Part shown: positions 1 to 7,720 of the stretch, one piece after another
Numbering within the stretch: position 1 is the first letter of the stretch
Layout: each line of letters opens with the position of its first letter
NCBI RefSeq assembly: GCF_000294775.2
Contig: NZ_CP015506.1
Location: 4,935,501 to 4,999,500, forward strand
DNA: 64,000 bases
Source: Cytobacillus oceanisediminis 2691
GTDB lineage: Bacteria > Bacillota > Bacilli > Bacillales > Cytobacillaceae
Direction of reading: 5' to 3'
Notes under the pieces: generated by a model
Database searches by the model: none
What the model saw: only the letters and a program-made list of their open reading frames with translations
Told to the model about the DNA's origin: nothing
Made by a program: the position numbers and the translations under genes

Positions 1-308
1 CCGCCGTTTTCAATTTTCATGAGCTCTGTTCCCTGTGCAGCCCTTCTCTCCATTCCTTTTAGCCAATCCTGGTACCCATTTTGGGCAAACTCCTCTATTC
101 TTCTGCCGACACTTTTCAGGTCGACATCCTCGCGTGCTTTCGTCTGGTCGATCGTCAGCTTTCCAGGGATTGTTTCGATTTCCAGGATGGCTTTAGGCTG
201 CTGGATGGATTGGATCGCAGGGGGCTGTTCAATTTCCTGCACCGGTTTTTCTATTTTTAATCCCATCTTGATAAAGTTGGATTCCAGCCTGATCTGCGGC
301 ACATTCAT
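1..308 (-). CDS. yviE: YviE-like DUF6470 family protein (partial, 3' end outside window)
   Basis: The reading frame begins MNVPQIRLES and stays open to the window edge, giving about 102 residues. The N-terminus, with a short beta-rich start followed by a Q/P-rich spacer and the stretch around IETIPGKLTID, resembles the YviE/DUF6470 proteins found directly after flgL in Bacillus. Their function is unknown, but they travel with fliW and csrA. The start is the ATG preceded by AGAGGTG with a six-base spacer. A hairpin terminator separates it from flgL, so it may be partly uncoupled from the flg operon. The assignment rests on position and the N-terminal sequence; the C-terminus cannot be seen. 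Confidence 0.75.
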   Translation of the reverse strand, partial: MNVPQIRLESNFIKMGLKIEKPVQEIEQPPAIQSIQQPKAILEIETIPGKLTIDQTKAREDVDLKSVGRRIEEFAQNGYQDWLKGMERRAAQGTELMKIENG

Positions 309-327
309 ATTAGACACCTCTTTTATG

Positions 328-357
328 AAAAAAAGCTATCACTGATGGATAGCTTTT
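328..357 (-). terminator. Hairpin terminator between flgL and yviE
   Basis: The inverted repeat AAAAGCTATC / GATAGCTTTT (331-340 and 348-357) with a seven-base loop is followed on the minus strand by a run of T. It lies directly after the flgL stop and would end or attenuate flg operon transcription before yviE. Confidence 0.7.
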
Positions 358-363
358 CACTGA

Positions 364-1224
364 TTATCTTAAAAAGTCGGTTAAGCTCGGCTGAATGATT
401 CTTGCCCCAACACTTAGTGCTGCACGATGGATGCTTTCCTGAGTTGTAAGCTCGATGATGGCTTTCTCCATATCGATGTCTTCATTATCAGAGAGGATCC
501 TTGTTGAGAAGACTTCCTGCTGGGAAAGACGGTCCTCCATCAGCTCGACCCGATTCTGTTTGGCGCCAATTAGTGCACGAGCAGACAAGAAATTATCTAT
601 GTTTTTATCAACATTTTCAAGCATTTCCCCAACGGCAGGATCATTCGTTTCAAGAGCTGTAATTAGCTTTTGAATATCTCCTTCGTCACTGAGCATGTCT
701 CCAAACAAAGCTTTCCCTTCCGTGTTGACAGGAATTTTGATGCCTGAAAAAACCTCTAGCTCGATGGTTCCGCTTTGAAAGCCTGATTCAGATGGCCGTA
801 CGTTTGTCTGATTGCCATTGAAAATATACTTACCGCCAACTTGTGTATCCCCGATATTCTGTAAGTGCTCTTTAAGCTGTTTGACCTCTTCAGCAACCGC
901 TTTGCGCTGATCTTCTTCCAGTGTGCCATTGCTTGCCTGGAGAGTCAGCTCCCTAATTCGCTGCAGAGCCAAAACACCCTTATCCAGGGCATCATCCGTA
1001 CTATCAACCCAATTTCTCACTTCCCCGATGTTGCGGGTAAATTGCTGAATTCGGTTTAAGTCCGTACGATAGTTCATTCCCATCATCGCAGCAACCGGAT
1101 CATCCGACGGCTTGGTAAATTTCTTCTGCGTAGAAATTTGATCCTGCAGCTTGTCCAGCCTGCTGTAGCTGTTGCTTAAATTGCGAAGCATGTTATTTGA
1201 TAGCATTGATTGTGTTACGCGCAC
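364..1224 (-). CDS. flgL: Flagellar hook-associated protein 3, FlgL
   Basis: A 286-residue FlgL, close to the family length. It forms the second hook-filament junction zone between FlgK and flagellin. The N-terminus (MRVTQSMLSNNMLRNL) and C-terminus (ELTTQESIHRAALSVGARIIQPSLTDFLR region) are the paired flagellin-like coiled-coil segments typical of the family. The start is a GTG with AAAGGGTG upstream, 13 bases after the flgK stop, so it is co-transcribed with flgK. It is exported through the flagellar type III apparatus, and no Sec signal peptide is seen. Confidence 0.95.
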   Translation of the reverse strand: MRVTQSMLSNNMLRNLSNSYSRLDKLQDQISTQKKFTKPSDDPVAAMMGMNYRTDLNRIQQFTRNIGEVRNWVDSTDDALDKGVLALQRIRELTLQASNGTLEEDQRKAVAEEVKQLKEHLQNIGDTQVGGKYIFNGNQTNVRPSESGFQSGTIELEVFSGIKIPVNTEGKALFGDMLSDEGDIQKLITALETNDPAVGEMLENVDKNIDNFLSARALIGAKQNRVELMEDRLSQQEVFSTRILSDNEDIDMEKAIIELTTQESIHRAALSVGARIIQPSLTDFLR

Positions 1225-1237
1225 TTTATTTCACCCT

Positions 1238-2800
1238 TTATCTGCCTACAACGCCCATGCCGTTGATGATTTTATCGAGCATTTCATCAACCACAGTTAT
1301 GTTTCTTGCTGAAGCGTTATATGCATGTTGGAATTTAATCATATTGGTCATTTCTTCGTCTAATGACACGGCACTCACGGATTGCCTGTTCCGGTCTACT
1401 GAATCTGCCAGCACAAGGGAGTTTTTCAGGTCCTTTTTGGCACTCTGAGAGTCTACTCCTAACCGTCCGATAATTCCTGAATAATAAGAATCAAGGCTTC
1501 CGTTCAGCTTTGATTTTTCATCATCAGACAAGGAGGTGTAATCACTAAAGCTTTTCTTTCTTAAATCAGCCAAAAGCTGAGCATTGTGGTTATCTCCGGA
1601 AGCTCCGCCTTTTTCTGCAGCTGCGGCAATTTTAGAAGAGTCATCCAGCAGCTCTTGATTTACTTTAATGCTTTGTGCAGGATTATCCTCATCAAACTGG
1701 AAAAAGTCCAGGCCTGAGATTGTATCCGCTCCCAAGGCATACCCGTTTTTATGAATTTCATTGAATTCCTTGGCAAAAGCAGCTGTCATTCTATTCAGCT
1801 TCTCCAGCATTTCAGGATAAGCACCCTTAGCAGAACCGCCTGCTTCATAACCATAGCTGTTAATTAAACCGGTAAGTTCACCGGATAAAGTTTCAAATTG
1901 CGTAAAGGAAATGGATCCGATCTTTAGTCCTGTTACAAGTCCGCTCTCTTCACTTTTTTCAAGCTCCACCTTGTTTGTGCCAACAATACCGCTCTCTTTT
2001 GTAGCAGATATGAGGTTAATTGGCGGATTATAGGATTTTCCATCCTTTTGGACAATCTCGATATTATAAAGGCCCGATGCCATCGGTTTGGCATCTCCAT
2101 ATGTATTAGGAACCACACTGGTCACTTTCACGTTAACCAATTGTGAAAGGCTATCTACCAATAAATCCCGCTCGTCATAAAGGTCATTTGGGAGGTATCC
2201 GTGCGGCTCAACAGAGGCGATCTGCTTATTCAGATGGTCAATCTGCGCGACGATTGCGTTAATTTCATCAACCTTCACATCAACCTGATTGCCGATATCC
2301 TCTTGAACCCGCGACAGGGAATTATGATAATAATTCAGTGTATCCGCAACCATCTGACCAGTAGCAGCTACTACATCCCTGGCTCCGGTATTTTCGGTGT
2401 GGCTTGATAAATCCTGCAGGGCGTTCCAGAACTTTTCCAGGGTACTGTGCAATCCATTCTCTGACGGCTCATTCATGATTTCTTCCATCTTAGTCAGAGA
2501 CTCGCTCATGGCTCCATAGTAGCCCATTTTTGTGTTTTCGGTTCTATATTGCAGGTCTAAAAATGATTCTCTTATTCTCTGGACTGTCCCCGCTTCGACA
2601 CCTGTTCCCATTTGTCCGGGTATTTGGGGACGATTCATACCAACGCCTGGATAAGGCTCGGTTTGCGCGAAATTAATCCGCTGCCTGGTGTATCCTGGCG
2701 TATTCGCATTTGAAATATTATGTCCGGTTGTATATAAAGCACTTTGCTGGGTGAACATGCCGCGGCGGGCCGTTTCAAGTCCCATGAAAGTTGAACGCAT
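1238..2800 (-). CDS. flgK: Flagellar hook-associated protein 1, FlgK
   Basis: A 520-residue FlgK, the first hook-filament junction protein. The N-terminal rod-type motif is clear (GLETARRGMFTQQSALYTTG followed by HNISNANTPGYTRQR, the conserved flagellar rod/hook signature). The C-terminus (SLDEEMTNMIKFQHAYNASAR followed by ITVVDEMLDKIINGMG) is the matching helix of the D0 domain. It lies 18 bases after flgN, whose product is its export chaperone. Nothing is truncated. Confidence 0.97.
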   Translation of the reverse strand: MRSTFMGLETARRGMFTQQSALYTTGHNISNANTPGYTRQRINFAQTEPYPGVGMNRPQIPGQMGTGVEAGTVQRIRESFLDLQYRTENTKMGYYGAMSESLTKMEEIMNEPSENGLHSTLEKFWNALQDLSSHTENTGARDVVAATGQMVADTLNYYHNSLSRVQEDIGNQVDVKVDEINAIVAQIDHLNKQIASVEPHGYLPNDLYDERDLLVDSLSQLVNVKVTSVVPNTYGDAKPMASGLYNIEIVQKDGKSYNPPINLISATKESGIVGTNKVELEKSEESGLVTGLKIGSISFTQFETLSGELTGLINSYGYEAGGSAKGAYPEMLEKLNRMTAAFAKEFNEIHKNGYALGADTISGLDFFQFDEDNPAQSIKVNQELLDDSSKIAAAAEKGGASGDNHNAQLLADLRKKSFSDYTSLSDDEKSKLNGSLDSYYSGIIGRLGVDSQSAKKDLKNSLVLADSVDRNRQSVSAVSLDEEMTNMIKFQHAYNASARNITVVDEMLDKIINGMGVVGR

Positions 2801-2818
2801 GTTTGTTCCTCCGTTCTG

Positions 2819-3298
2819 CTACACTTTCGAGTTGAAAATTCCTGGATTCATCTTTTCCGATTTCTTATTGGCTGGCGGGCCGTAATTCATCGATTCAGGC
2901 TGCGGCCTTAAAAGATTCATAGATACATTTACAAACTGAAGCGAATGATGAACAAGCTGCTGGTTTAGGAAATTCTGCTCTTTCAGTTCATATACCAGCT
3001 CAGCAAGCTCCTTCGTGATGGCCTCCAGCTTGAGGCGATCAGGCTGCGTGAGGATATTCAAACAATCTGATACTGTAGGGCTTTCCAGCATGGGTGCGAT
3101 CGAATTTGCTGCCTTTTCCCGCTCGTTTTCCAATCTGCTGATAGCCGCAATATGAGCCTGCTCATCCTTCAGCATCTGATTCAGGCCGTCCATGTCGCCG
3201 GTCTTAATAATGTCTGTCTTTTTAACTGCGAGTTCATATAGGCTTTTATGAAGCTTTAGCAGCTTTTCCATCGTTGCAGTAAGTGCTTCGGCTGACAT
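2819..3298 (-). CDS. flgN: Flagellar export chaperone FlgN
   Basis: A 159-residue, mostly helical and charged protein, starting MSAEALTATMEKLLKLHKSLYEL and sitting between flgM and flgK. FlgN-family proteins keep FlgK and FlgL export-competent in the cytoplasm. The long heptad-like helices (residues about 1-75 and 85-125) fit that family; the sequence itself is weakly conserved, so position carries much of the call. The start ATG has GAGGAGGGA upstream. Confidence 0.9.
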   Translation of the reverse strand: MSAEALTATMEKLLKLHKSLYELAVKKTDIIKTGDMDGLNQMLKDEQAHIAAISRLENEREKAANSIAPMLESPTVSDCLNILTQPDRLKLEAITKELAELVYELKEQNFLNQQLVHHSLQFVNVSMNLLRPQPESMNYGPPANKKSEKMNPGIFNSKV

Positions 3299-3313
3299 GC
3301 CAATCCCTCCTCA

Positions 3314-3580
3314 TTATTTTTTTGTATAAAAATCAGCGATGCTTTTCGCCACTTCTTTTGGATTAATTTTATAAGTACCGTTCTCTACCTGAATTTTAAG
3401 CTCTTCTACTTTTGCTTTACGGTTTTCGCTTAGCTGGGATACCTGCTGCATTTCCTTTGCAGTAGAGCTGATTTCAATTTTATCTGATGCCGTTCTGGCT
3501 GGTTTTCCTGCATGTTCAAGCTTATTCATTTGGCGTTTGTATGGGTTCACGCCTGAAGGACCAAAGTTATTGATTTTCAT
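3314..3580 (-). CDS. flgM: Anti-sigma-D factor FlgM
   Basis: An 88-residue FlgM. It starts MKINNFGPSGVNPYKRQ, typical of Bacillus FlgM, and has the C-terminal sigma-binding helix region (KVEELKIQVENGTYKINPKEVAKSIADF). It holds sigma-D inactive until the hook-basal body is complete and is then exported. A sigma-D promoter lies just upstream, so sigma-D would drive its own inhibitor and the downstream flgN, flgK and flgL genes. The ribosome binding site is GTGAGGGG. Confidence 0.95.
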   Translation of the reverse strand: MKINNFGPSGVNPYKRQMNKLEHAGKPARTASDKIEISSTAKEMQQVSQLSENRKAKVEELKIQVENGTYKINPKEVAKSIADFYTKK

Positions 3581-3623
3581 GTGTACCCCTCACTTTCTTT
3601 CCGGTCGATTTAACCTAAGTCTA

Positions 3624-3650
3624 TTATCGGCTAATGTGGCGGTATGTTTA
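3624..3650 (-). promoter_or_regulatory. Sigma-D promoter of the flgM operon
   Basis: On the minus strand TAAA (3650-3647), a 15-base spacer and GCCGATAA (3631-3624) match the sigma-D consensus TAAA-N15-GCCGATAT almost exactly. The flgM ATG lies about 44 bases downstream of the -10 element. Confidence 0.92.
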
Positions 3651-3691
3651 AATGTTAATTTAAGTTTGGCAAAAAATACATCTATAAGCCT

Positions 3692-3725
3692 ATAGAAAAA
3701 GCTATGCGAATAAGTCACATAGCTT
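3692..3725 (-). terminator. Terminator after yvyF
   Basis: The stem AAGCTATG / CATAGCTT (3699-3706 and 3718-3725), followed by TTTTTC on the minus strand, overlaps the yvyF stop codon. It would reduce read-through from the com/yvyF unit into the flgM operon, leaving the sigma-D promoter in charge. Confidence 0.7.
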
Positions 3726-4155
3726 AGAAACGACTATTAATTTTTTCATTGACGGCAAAATAAGTACCGTGTTTTTCTCTTTGGACTGCTTCTTTTCTTC
3801 GTTCTTCCTCAGCGGTAAACTGCTGAAGATCTTTCCTCAGATCACCCGCACAGCTGCGGCATAGCTTGCCTTCCCGGATGCTTGTCCCGCATTTCTCGCA
3901 AGGGTACCCTAAATTTGGAAATTGCGCTAGCTTCAAACGGCCGGTCTTAATGAACTTTATGATGAGTTCTTCTTCGACTTCGGTCGCCTCGACAACCTCC
4001 ATCATCTTCGCTGTCCTGTTTTCCCTCTTCCGGATGAACTGGTAAACCGTCTCATAGGCCTTTTCTTCTTCCTTCCAGCAATCCTGGCAAACATCGCGGA
4101 ACTGGTTTTTGACAAAAATGGCATCACATTTCGGGCAGTTGGATAACTCAGCCAT
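3724..4155 (-). CDS. yvyF: YvyF-like flagellar operon zinc-ribbon protein
   Basis: A 143-residue protein with two zinc-ribbon halves: CPKCD and CQDC at the N-terminus, and CEKC and CRSC near residues 90-110, with a helical segment between (YETVYQFIRKRENRTAKMMEVVEAT). The family sits upstream of flgM in Bacillus flagellar operons and has been proposed to be a regulator. The helical middle part resembles a MerR-like winged helix, but no DNA target is known. The start ATG has GAGAGGAAG. It is a separate unit from flgM because a terminator overlaps its stop. Confidence 0.88.
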   Translation of the reverse strand: MAELSNCPKCDAIFVKNQFRDVCQDCWKEEEKAYETVYQFIRKRENRTAKMMEVVEATEVEEELIIKFIKTGRLKLAQFPNLGYPCEKCGTSIREGKLCRSCAGDLRKDLQQFTAEEERRKEAVQREKHGTYFAVNEKINSRF

Positions 4156-4225
4156 ATGATTCTTCCTCTCTCAGTTTGTGATGAAATTATTATAGCTCGA
4201 AGAATAGGATTATTATAGGAAAAAA

Positions 4226-6811
4226 TTATTCGAAATACAGCAGACTGCTGGCTGTTTCTATGAATCGGGATTCGGGAACAGAGCGGTTCTGCTCGAGCTG
4301 ACTTTGCAGAATATCAAGCATCGCCGCCAATTCAGCTCTCGGTCCCTCTTCGATAATAAATTGAAATCCATAATTAGTCAGAGCATCTGATATTTCATCT
4401 TTTCGGACAATCGTCCCAGTAAAGGAAAGAACCTCTCCTAAAAGCTTGGTTTCAATTAATAGAATGATATCTTTCCTCACAGGAAGTTTCATCTTTGAAA
4501 CAAATTTAACTCCGCCTGCACTCATATCTTCAATCAGGATTTTCGTGCTGCCCATTTTGACAGGCTTGCTGTTAAGCTCTAAGATGGTCATCTCTGCCTC
4601 CAGCGGATAGGGAAACTCGACCCGGACATACTTGCGCAAACCTTTGAACACATTGTCTTCCTTGATATTCTGCGGCTTCAGGGTGCCAATTAAGAGTTTC
4701 TGCTCGAAAGCGGAAGGCGGAAGCGGCTTACTGAAAAGATATCCCTGTATTTGATCACACTCATTCTTCCTTAAAGAATAGAATTGTTCAAAAGTCTCTA
4801 CGCCTTCTGCTACCACCTTCATATTCAGCCCATGGGCAAGCTGAATCAGATTGGCCGTAATGATTGCATCTTCCGCGTTTTTATCCATTGCTTGGATAAA
4901 CGTTTTATCAATCTTTAAAACATCAAATTTATAATTTTTCAGCTGTGTGATGGAGGAATACCCGGTCCCAAAGTCATCCAGTGCAATCTTCACTCCCATT
5001 GAACCCAATTCTTTAAGCACTGAAATGACGTTCTCTGAGTAATTGATTAGGGAAGATTCCGTCAATTCAATTTCAATTAGTGACGCATCGAGGTGACTCT
5101 CATCCAATGCTTTTTTTATAGTGGAAACAAGACAACTTTTCAAGAAGCTCAGCGGAGAGATATTTACGGATATCGGAACAATCGATAACCCTTTTTCCTT
5201 CCAGGAATAAATCTGGCTGCATACTTTCCTTAGCACATATTCACCTATATTTATGATTAAACCGGTTTCCTCTGCCACTGTTATAAACTCCAGCGGCGAA
5301 ACTCTGCCCCATTCCGGATGATTCCACCTTAGTAAAGCTTCGGCACTTACTATTTTGCCGGTCTTCGTATCAACTCTTGGCTGGTATTCAAGAAAAAATT
5401 CATCATTTTGAATGGCTTTTCTCATATCCTGTTCAAGGGTAAAAAGCTTATAAGATTCAATATCCATGGAAGGATGGTAAACCTGGAATCTATTATTCCC
5501 TTTCTGCTTGGCATGGTACAGGGAAGATTCCGTATTTCTGACTAATTCATCAGCTGTTCTTCCATTATCCGGATATAAACTAATGCCTATAGAAGGGGTA
5601 ATATTAAGCTCAAAGCTGTCGATGTGGAATGGTTCAGAGAAAATTTGATTAATGGAATCTGCTAATTGAGCAGGATCCTCCTTTTCCTGGATATATTCCA
5701 TTATAACTGCAAATTGATCACCGGAAATTCTTGCTGAAAAACAGACTGAATTTAGCTTCTCCTTAATTCTATGTGAAACAAGCCTAAGAAGTTCATCTCC
5801 TGAGGAATGTCCAAAGGTATCATTAATCTGCTTTAACCGTTCCAGATCAAAGAACAAGACAGCGAAATTCTGTTGTTCATCGTCTTCAATAAGGCTCTGC
5901 AGCTTCTGATCAAAGTACCGGCGGTTCGGCAGATCGGTCAAATGATCATAAAATGCCATACGCCTCATTCTCTTTTCAAGCCATTTTTGTTCTGTTATAT
6001 CTGTTACAAAGCCATCAACCCGGATAAGTTCGCCCCTTTCATCTAAATAGGGGATACTATGATCATTCACCCATCTAAGCTCACCGGATTTATGGAAGAT
6101 ACGATATTGGCAGCGAACGCTCTTCCCATGAATAAGATTTACCCGATTGGCTTCCAGACTTTGCAGGTCGTCTGGATGGATCACTTCGTCCCATAAATCG
6201 AAATTGTCAATCAGCTCACTGGCTGTGTACCCGAAAATGCCTTCCACTCCCCTTGAGAAATGAAATACCTTTCTTTCTATTAAATCGGCGGAATAAATGC
6301 CAACATCAAGATTTTCATAGATTTGTCCTATTTTCCGCTCGTTTTCATAGAGCTTCTCTTCCATGCGCCTTTTTTCAGTTATATCCTGAATCGTTGCAAC
6401 GATTTTCGGTGATCCGCTTTCTCCTGCAAAATAGTCCGCACGATGATGAATATACCGTTCCTCTCCATCCTGCCTAATGATCCGGCATATCAGATCCACA
6501 CTGTCCTTTTCCTCTAACAGTCGAGTAAACTGATTTTCAAAAGCCGGCCGGTCGTCTGGATGCAGATAACTCAAATACATTTTGTAGTCCGGAAAAAAAC
6601 CTTTTTGAGGCTTTAGCCCAAATATCCGGAACAGCTGATCTGACCAAAACCCTCTATCGTTTTCAATATCGTACTCCAGGCTCCCAATATTTGCGATCTT
6701 CTGAGCCTGGTTCAGGTTATTTTTTATTTTCGTCAATTCCAATTGCTGACTGTTATATTCAGCAGTATCTTTAGTGGTGTTTTCACCATCCTGTGAGTTT
6801 ATTTCGTCCAC
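4226..6811 (-). CDS. PAS-PAS-GGDEF(degenerate)-EAL-PilZ cyclic-di-GMP phosphodiesterase
   Basis: An 861-residue cytoplasmic protein with no membrane segment. Two PAS domains with PAC tails lie at about 30-150 and 160-275 (DITEKRR and DITEQKW ends). A GGDEF domain follows (about 285-440) whose active-site motif reads SGDQF, so cyclase activity is doubtful. The EAL domain (about 450-700) keeps EALLRW, ELTESS, DDFGTGYSS, KIDKTFI and EGVE, so phosphodiesterase activity is expected. A C-terminal PilZ domain has RKYVRVEF and DMSAGGVKF, the c-di-GMP-binding pattern. It starts at GTG with GAAAGGATG. A c-di-GMP-I riboswitch precedes it. In B. subtilis no such gene stands between comFC and yvyF. It probably lowers c-di-GMP and favours motility. 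Confidence 0.92.
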   Translation of the reverse strand: MDEINSQDGENTTKDTAEYNSQQLELTKIKNNLNQAQKIANIGSLEYDIENDRGFWSDQLFRIFGLKPQKGFFPDYKMYLSYLHPDDRPAFENQFTRLLEEKDSVDLICRIIRQDGEERYIHHRADYFAGESGSPKIVATIQDITEKRRMEEKLYENERKIGQIYENLDVGIYSADLIERKVFHFSRGVEGIFGYTASELIDNFDLWDEVIHPDDLQSLEANRVNLIHGKSVRCQYRIFHKSGELRWVNDHSIPYLDERGELIRVDGFVTDITEQKWLEKRMRRMAFYDHLTDLPNRRYFDQKLQSLIEDDEQQNFAVLFFDLERLKQINDTFGHSSGDELLRLVSHRIKEKLNSVCFSARISGDQFAVIMEYIQEKEDPAQLADSINQIFSEPFHIDSFELNITPSIGISLYPDNGRTADELVRNTESSLYHAKQKGNNRFQVYHPSMDIESYKLFTLEQDMRKAIQNDEFFLEYQPRVDTKTGKIVSAEALLRWNHPEWGRVSPLEFITVAEETGLIINIGEYVLRKVCSQIYSWKEKGLSIVPISVNISPLSFLKSCLVSTIKKALDESHLDASLIEIELTESSLINYSENVISVLKELGSMGVKIALDDFGTGYSSITQLKNYKFDVLKIDKTFIQAMDKNAEDAIITANLIQLAHGLNMKVVAEGVETFEQFYSLRKNECDQIQGYLFSKPLPPSAFEQKLLIGTLKPQNIKEDNVFKGLRKYVRVEFPYPLEAEMTILELNSKPVKMGSTKILIEDMSAGGVKFVSKMKLPVRKDIILLIETKLLGEVLSFTGTIVRKDEISDALTNYGFQFIIEEGPRAELAAMLDILQSQLEQNRSVPESRFIETASSLLYFE

Positions 6812-6862
6812 TTCAAAACATCCTTTCCAATAAAAAAAGGCAAACGAAAATAGTTCTTCTTC

Positions 6863-6942
6863 TGTGCAGCCCGGCTGCCATGGCAGAAACCTGCTTTAGG
6901 CCCGCAGCTTTGCGTCTTTTACTTTCGTAAAATTTGCCCTGG
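6863..6942 (-). ncRNA. Cyclic-di-GMP-I (GEMM-I) riboswitch
   Basis: On the minus strand the leader of the phosphodiesterase gene has the conserved blocks in order: AGGGCAAA, a TTTTAC-GAAA-GTAAAA hairpin with a GNRA tetraloop, GACGCAAAGC, GGGCCTAAAGC (the tetraloop-receptor strand) and CATGGCAGCCGGGCTGC. These are the signature of the GEMM-I aptamer. The aptamer ends about 50 bases before the GTG start, and a T7 run lies between (near 6833-6839). TTTGCC just before that T-run is complementary to the aptamer's GGCAAA, so an expression-platform switch is possible but was not folded. Confidence 0.93.
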
Positions 6943-7021
6943 ATTAGAATATTTTAACATAGGATTATTTTCCTAATAACTATCCAGATCAAAAACATCA
7001 ACTTGTAATTAATTCCATCCA

Positions 7022-7720
7022 TTATCCTCTTGCTAATGTAACCGAGCAGACTGAAGCAGCACCCCCTGCTTTAAGAACTTTCGCTGCATGATATAGAGTT
7101 GAGCCGGTAGTATAGATATCGTCAATTAGGATAATTTTTTTATTCTTGATATTGAGATTTTGCAGCTGGAAGACCTGGTGCGAATGAATTCGGTCCATTC
7201 GCGATTTCTTAGATTGCTTTTCTGAGTGAATTCGCTGCAGCGGTTCCGTCACGGTAAAGCCTGCCTCATGGATGAGTGCTGCAGACTGATTGAAGCCTCG
7301 TTCATAAATCCTTTGGGGACTTAGAGGGATTGGGACGAGATAGTCGAATTCCACGCTACTCAGCTTTTCCCTAATGATAGGAGAAAAAGCTCTCGACAAA
7401 ATATAGTCGCCCCGGAACTTATAGCGGGCTATAGTTTCTTTCAGAAAGTCATCGTATATAAAAAGGGAATTGTTTTTCAGAAGCTGCCCTGACCATTCTG
7501 GATCCCCGTTCCACCTTAGACAATCTGCGCAAAGGTTCCCTTTTCGAAATTGAGGATCTAAGTTACTGAAGGGCCGGCTGCATTTACTGCAAGTATCGCC
7601 ATTGATAAATGGGAGTTTATCGGTGCAGCATTGGCATAAATGATTTTCTTTTGGCCGCGACCAGAGAGTTGTCCAGCTGACAGCTGAAAGGATTTCTTCA
7701 TGGCATATTAAGCAGTTAAT
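7022..7720 (-). CDS. comFC: Competence protein ComFC (phosphoribosyltransferase-like), ATT start
   Basis: Read from an ATT codon at 7720-7718, the frame is open for 232 residues, close to B. subtilis ComFC (about 240). The N-terminus NCLICHEEILSAVSW carries CxxC, CQCC, CSKC and CADC zinc-type cysteines. The C-terminal half is a type I phosphoribosyltransferase domain with VPIPLSPQRIYERGFNQ and the PRPP loop IILIDDIYTTGSTL. Starting at the first ATG/GTG/TTG (7399) would lose the whole zinc region. No in-frame ATG, GTG or TTG exists upstream before a stop. ATT overlaps the comFA TAA, and AAAGGA stands ten bases upstream. ComFC is needed for DNA uptake. Confidence 0.88.
   Translation of the reverse strand: MNCLICHEEILSAVSWTTLWSRPKENHLCQCCTDKLPFINGDTCSKCSRPFSNLDPQFRKGNLCADCLRWNGDPEWSGQLLKNNSLFIYDDFLKETIARYKFRGDYILSRAFSPIIREKLSSVEFDYLVPIPLSPQRIYERGFNQSAALIHEAGFTVTEPLQRIHSEKQSKKSRMDRIHSHQVFQLQNLNIKNKKIILIDDIYTTGSTLYHAAKVLKAGGAASVCSVTLARG

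Noticed and set aside
6863-6942. Leader of the phosphodiesterase gene as another riboswitch type (c-di-AMP ydaO, preQ1)
   Set aside because: The GACGCAAAGC, GGGCCTAA and ATGGCAGCC blocks in this order are specific for GEMM-I.
7022-7399. comFC as a truncated 125-residue gene starting at TTG 7399
   Set aside because: The frame is open and family-like back to 7720, including the zinc cysteines. The short version only results from demanding an ATG, GTG or TTG start.
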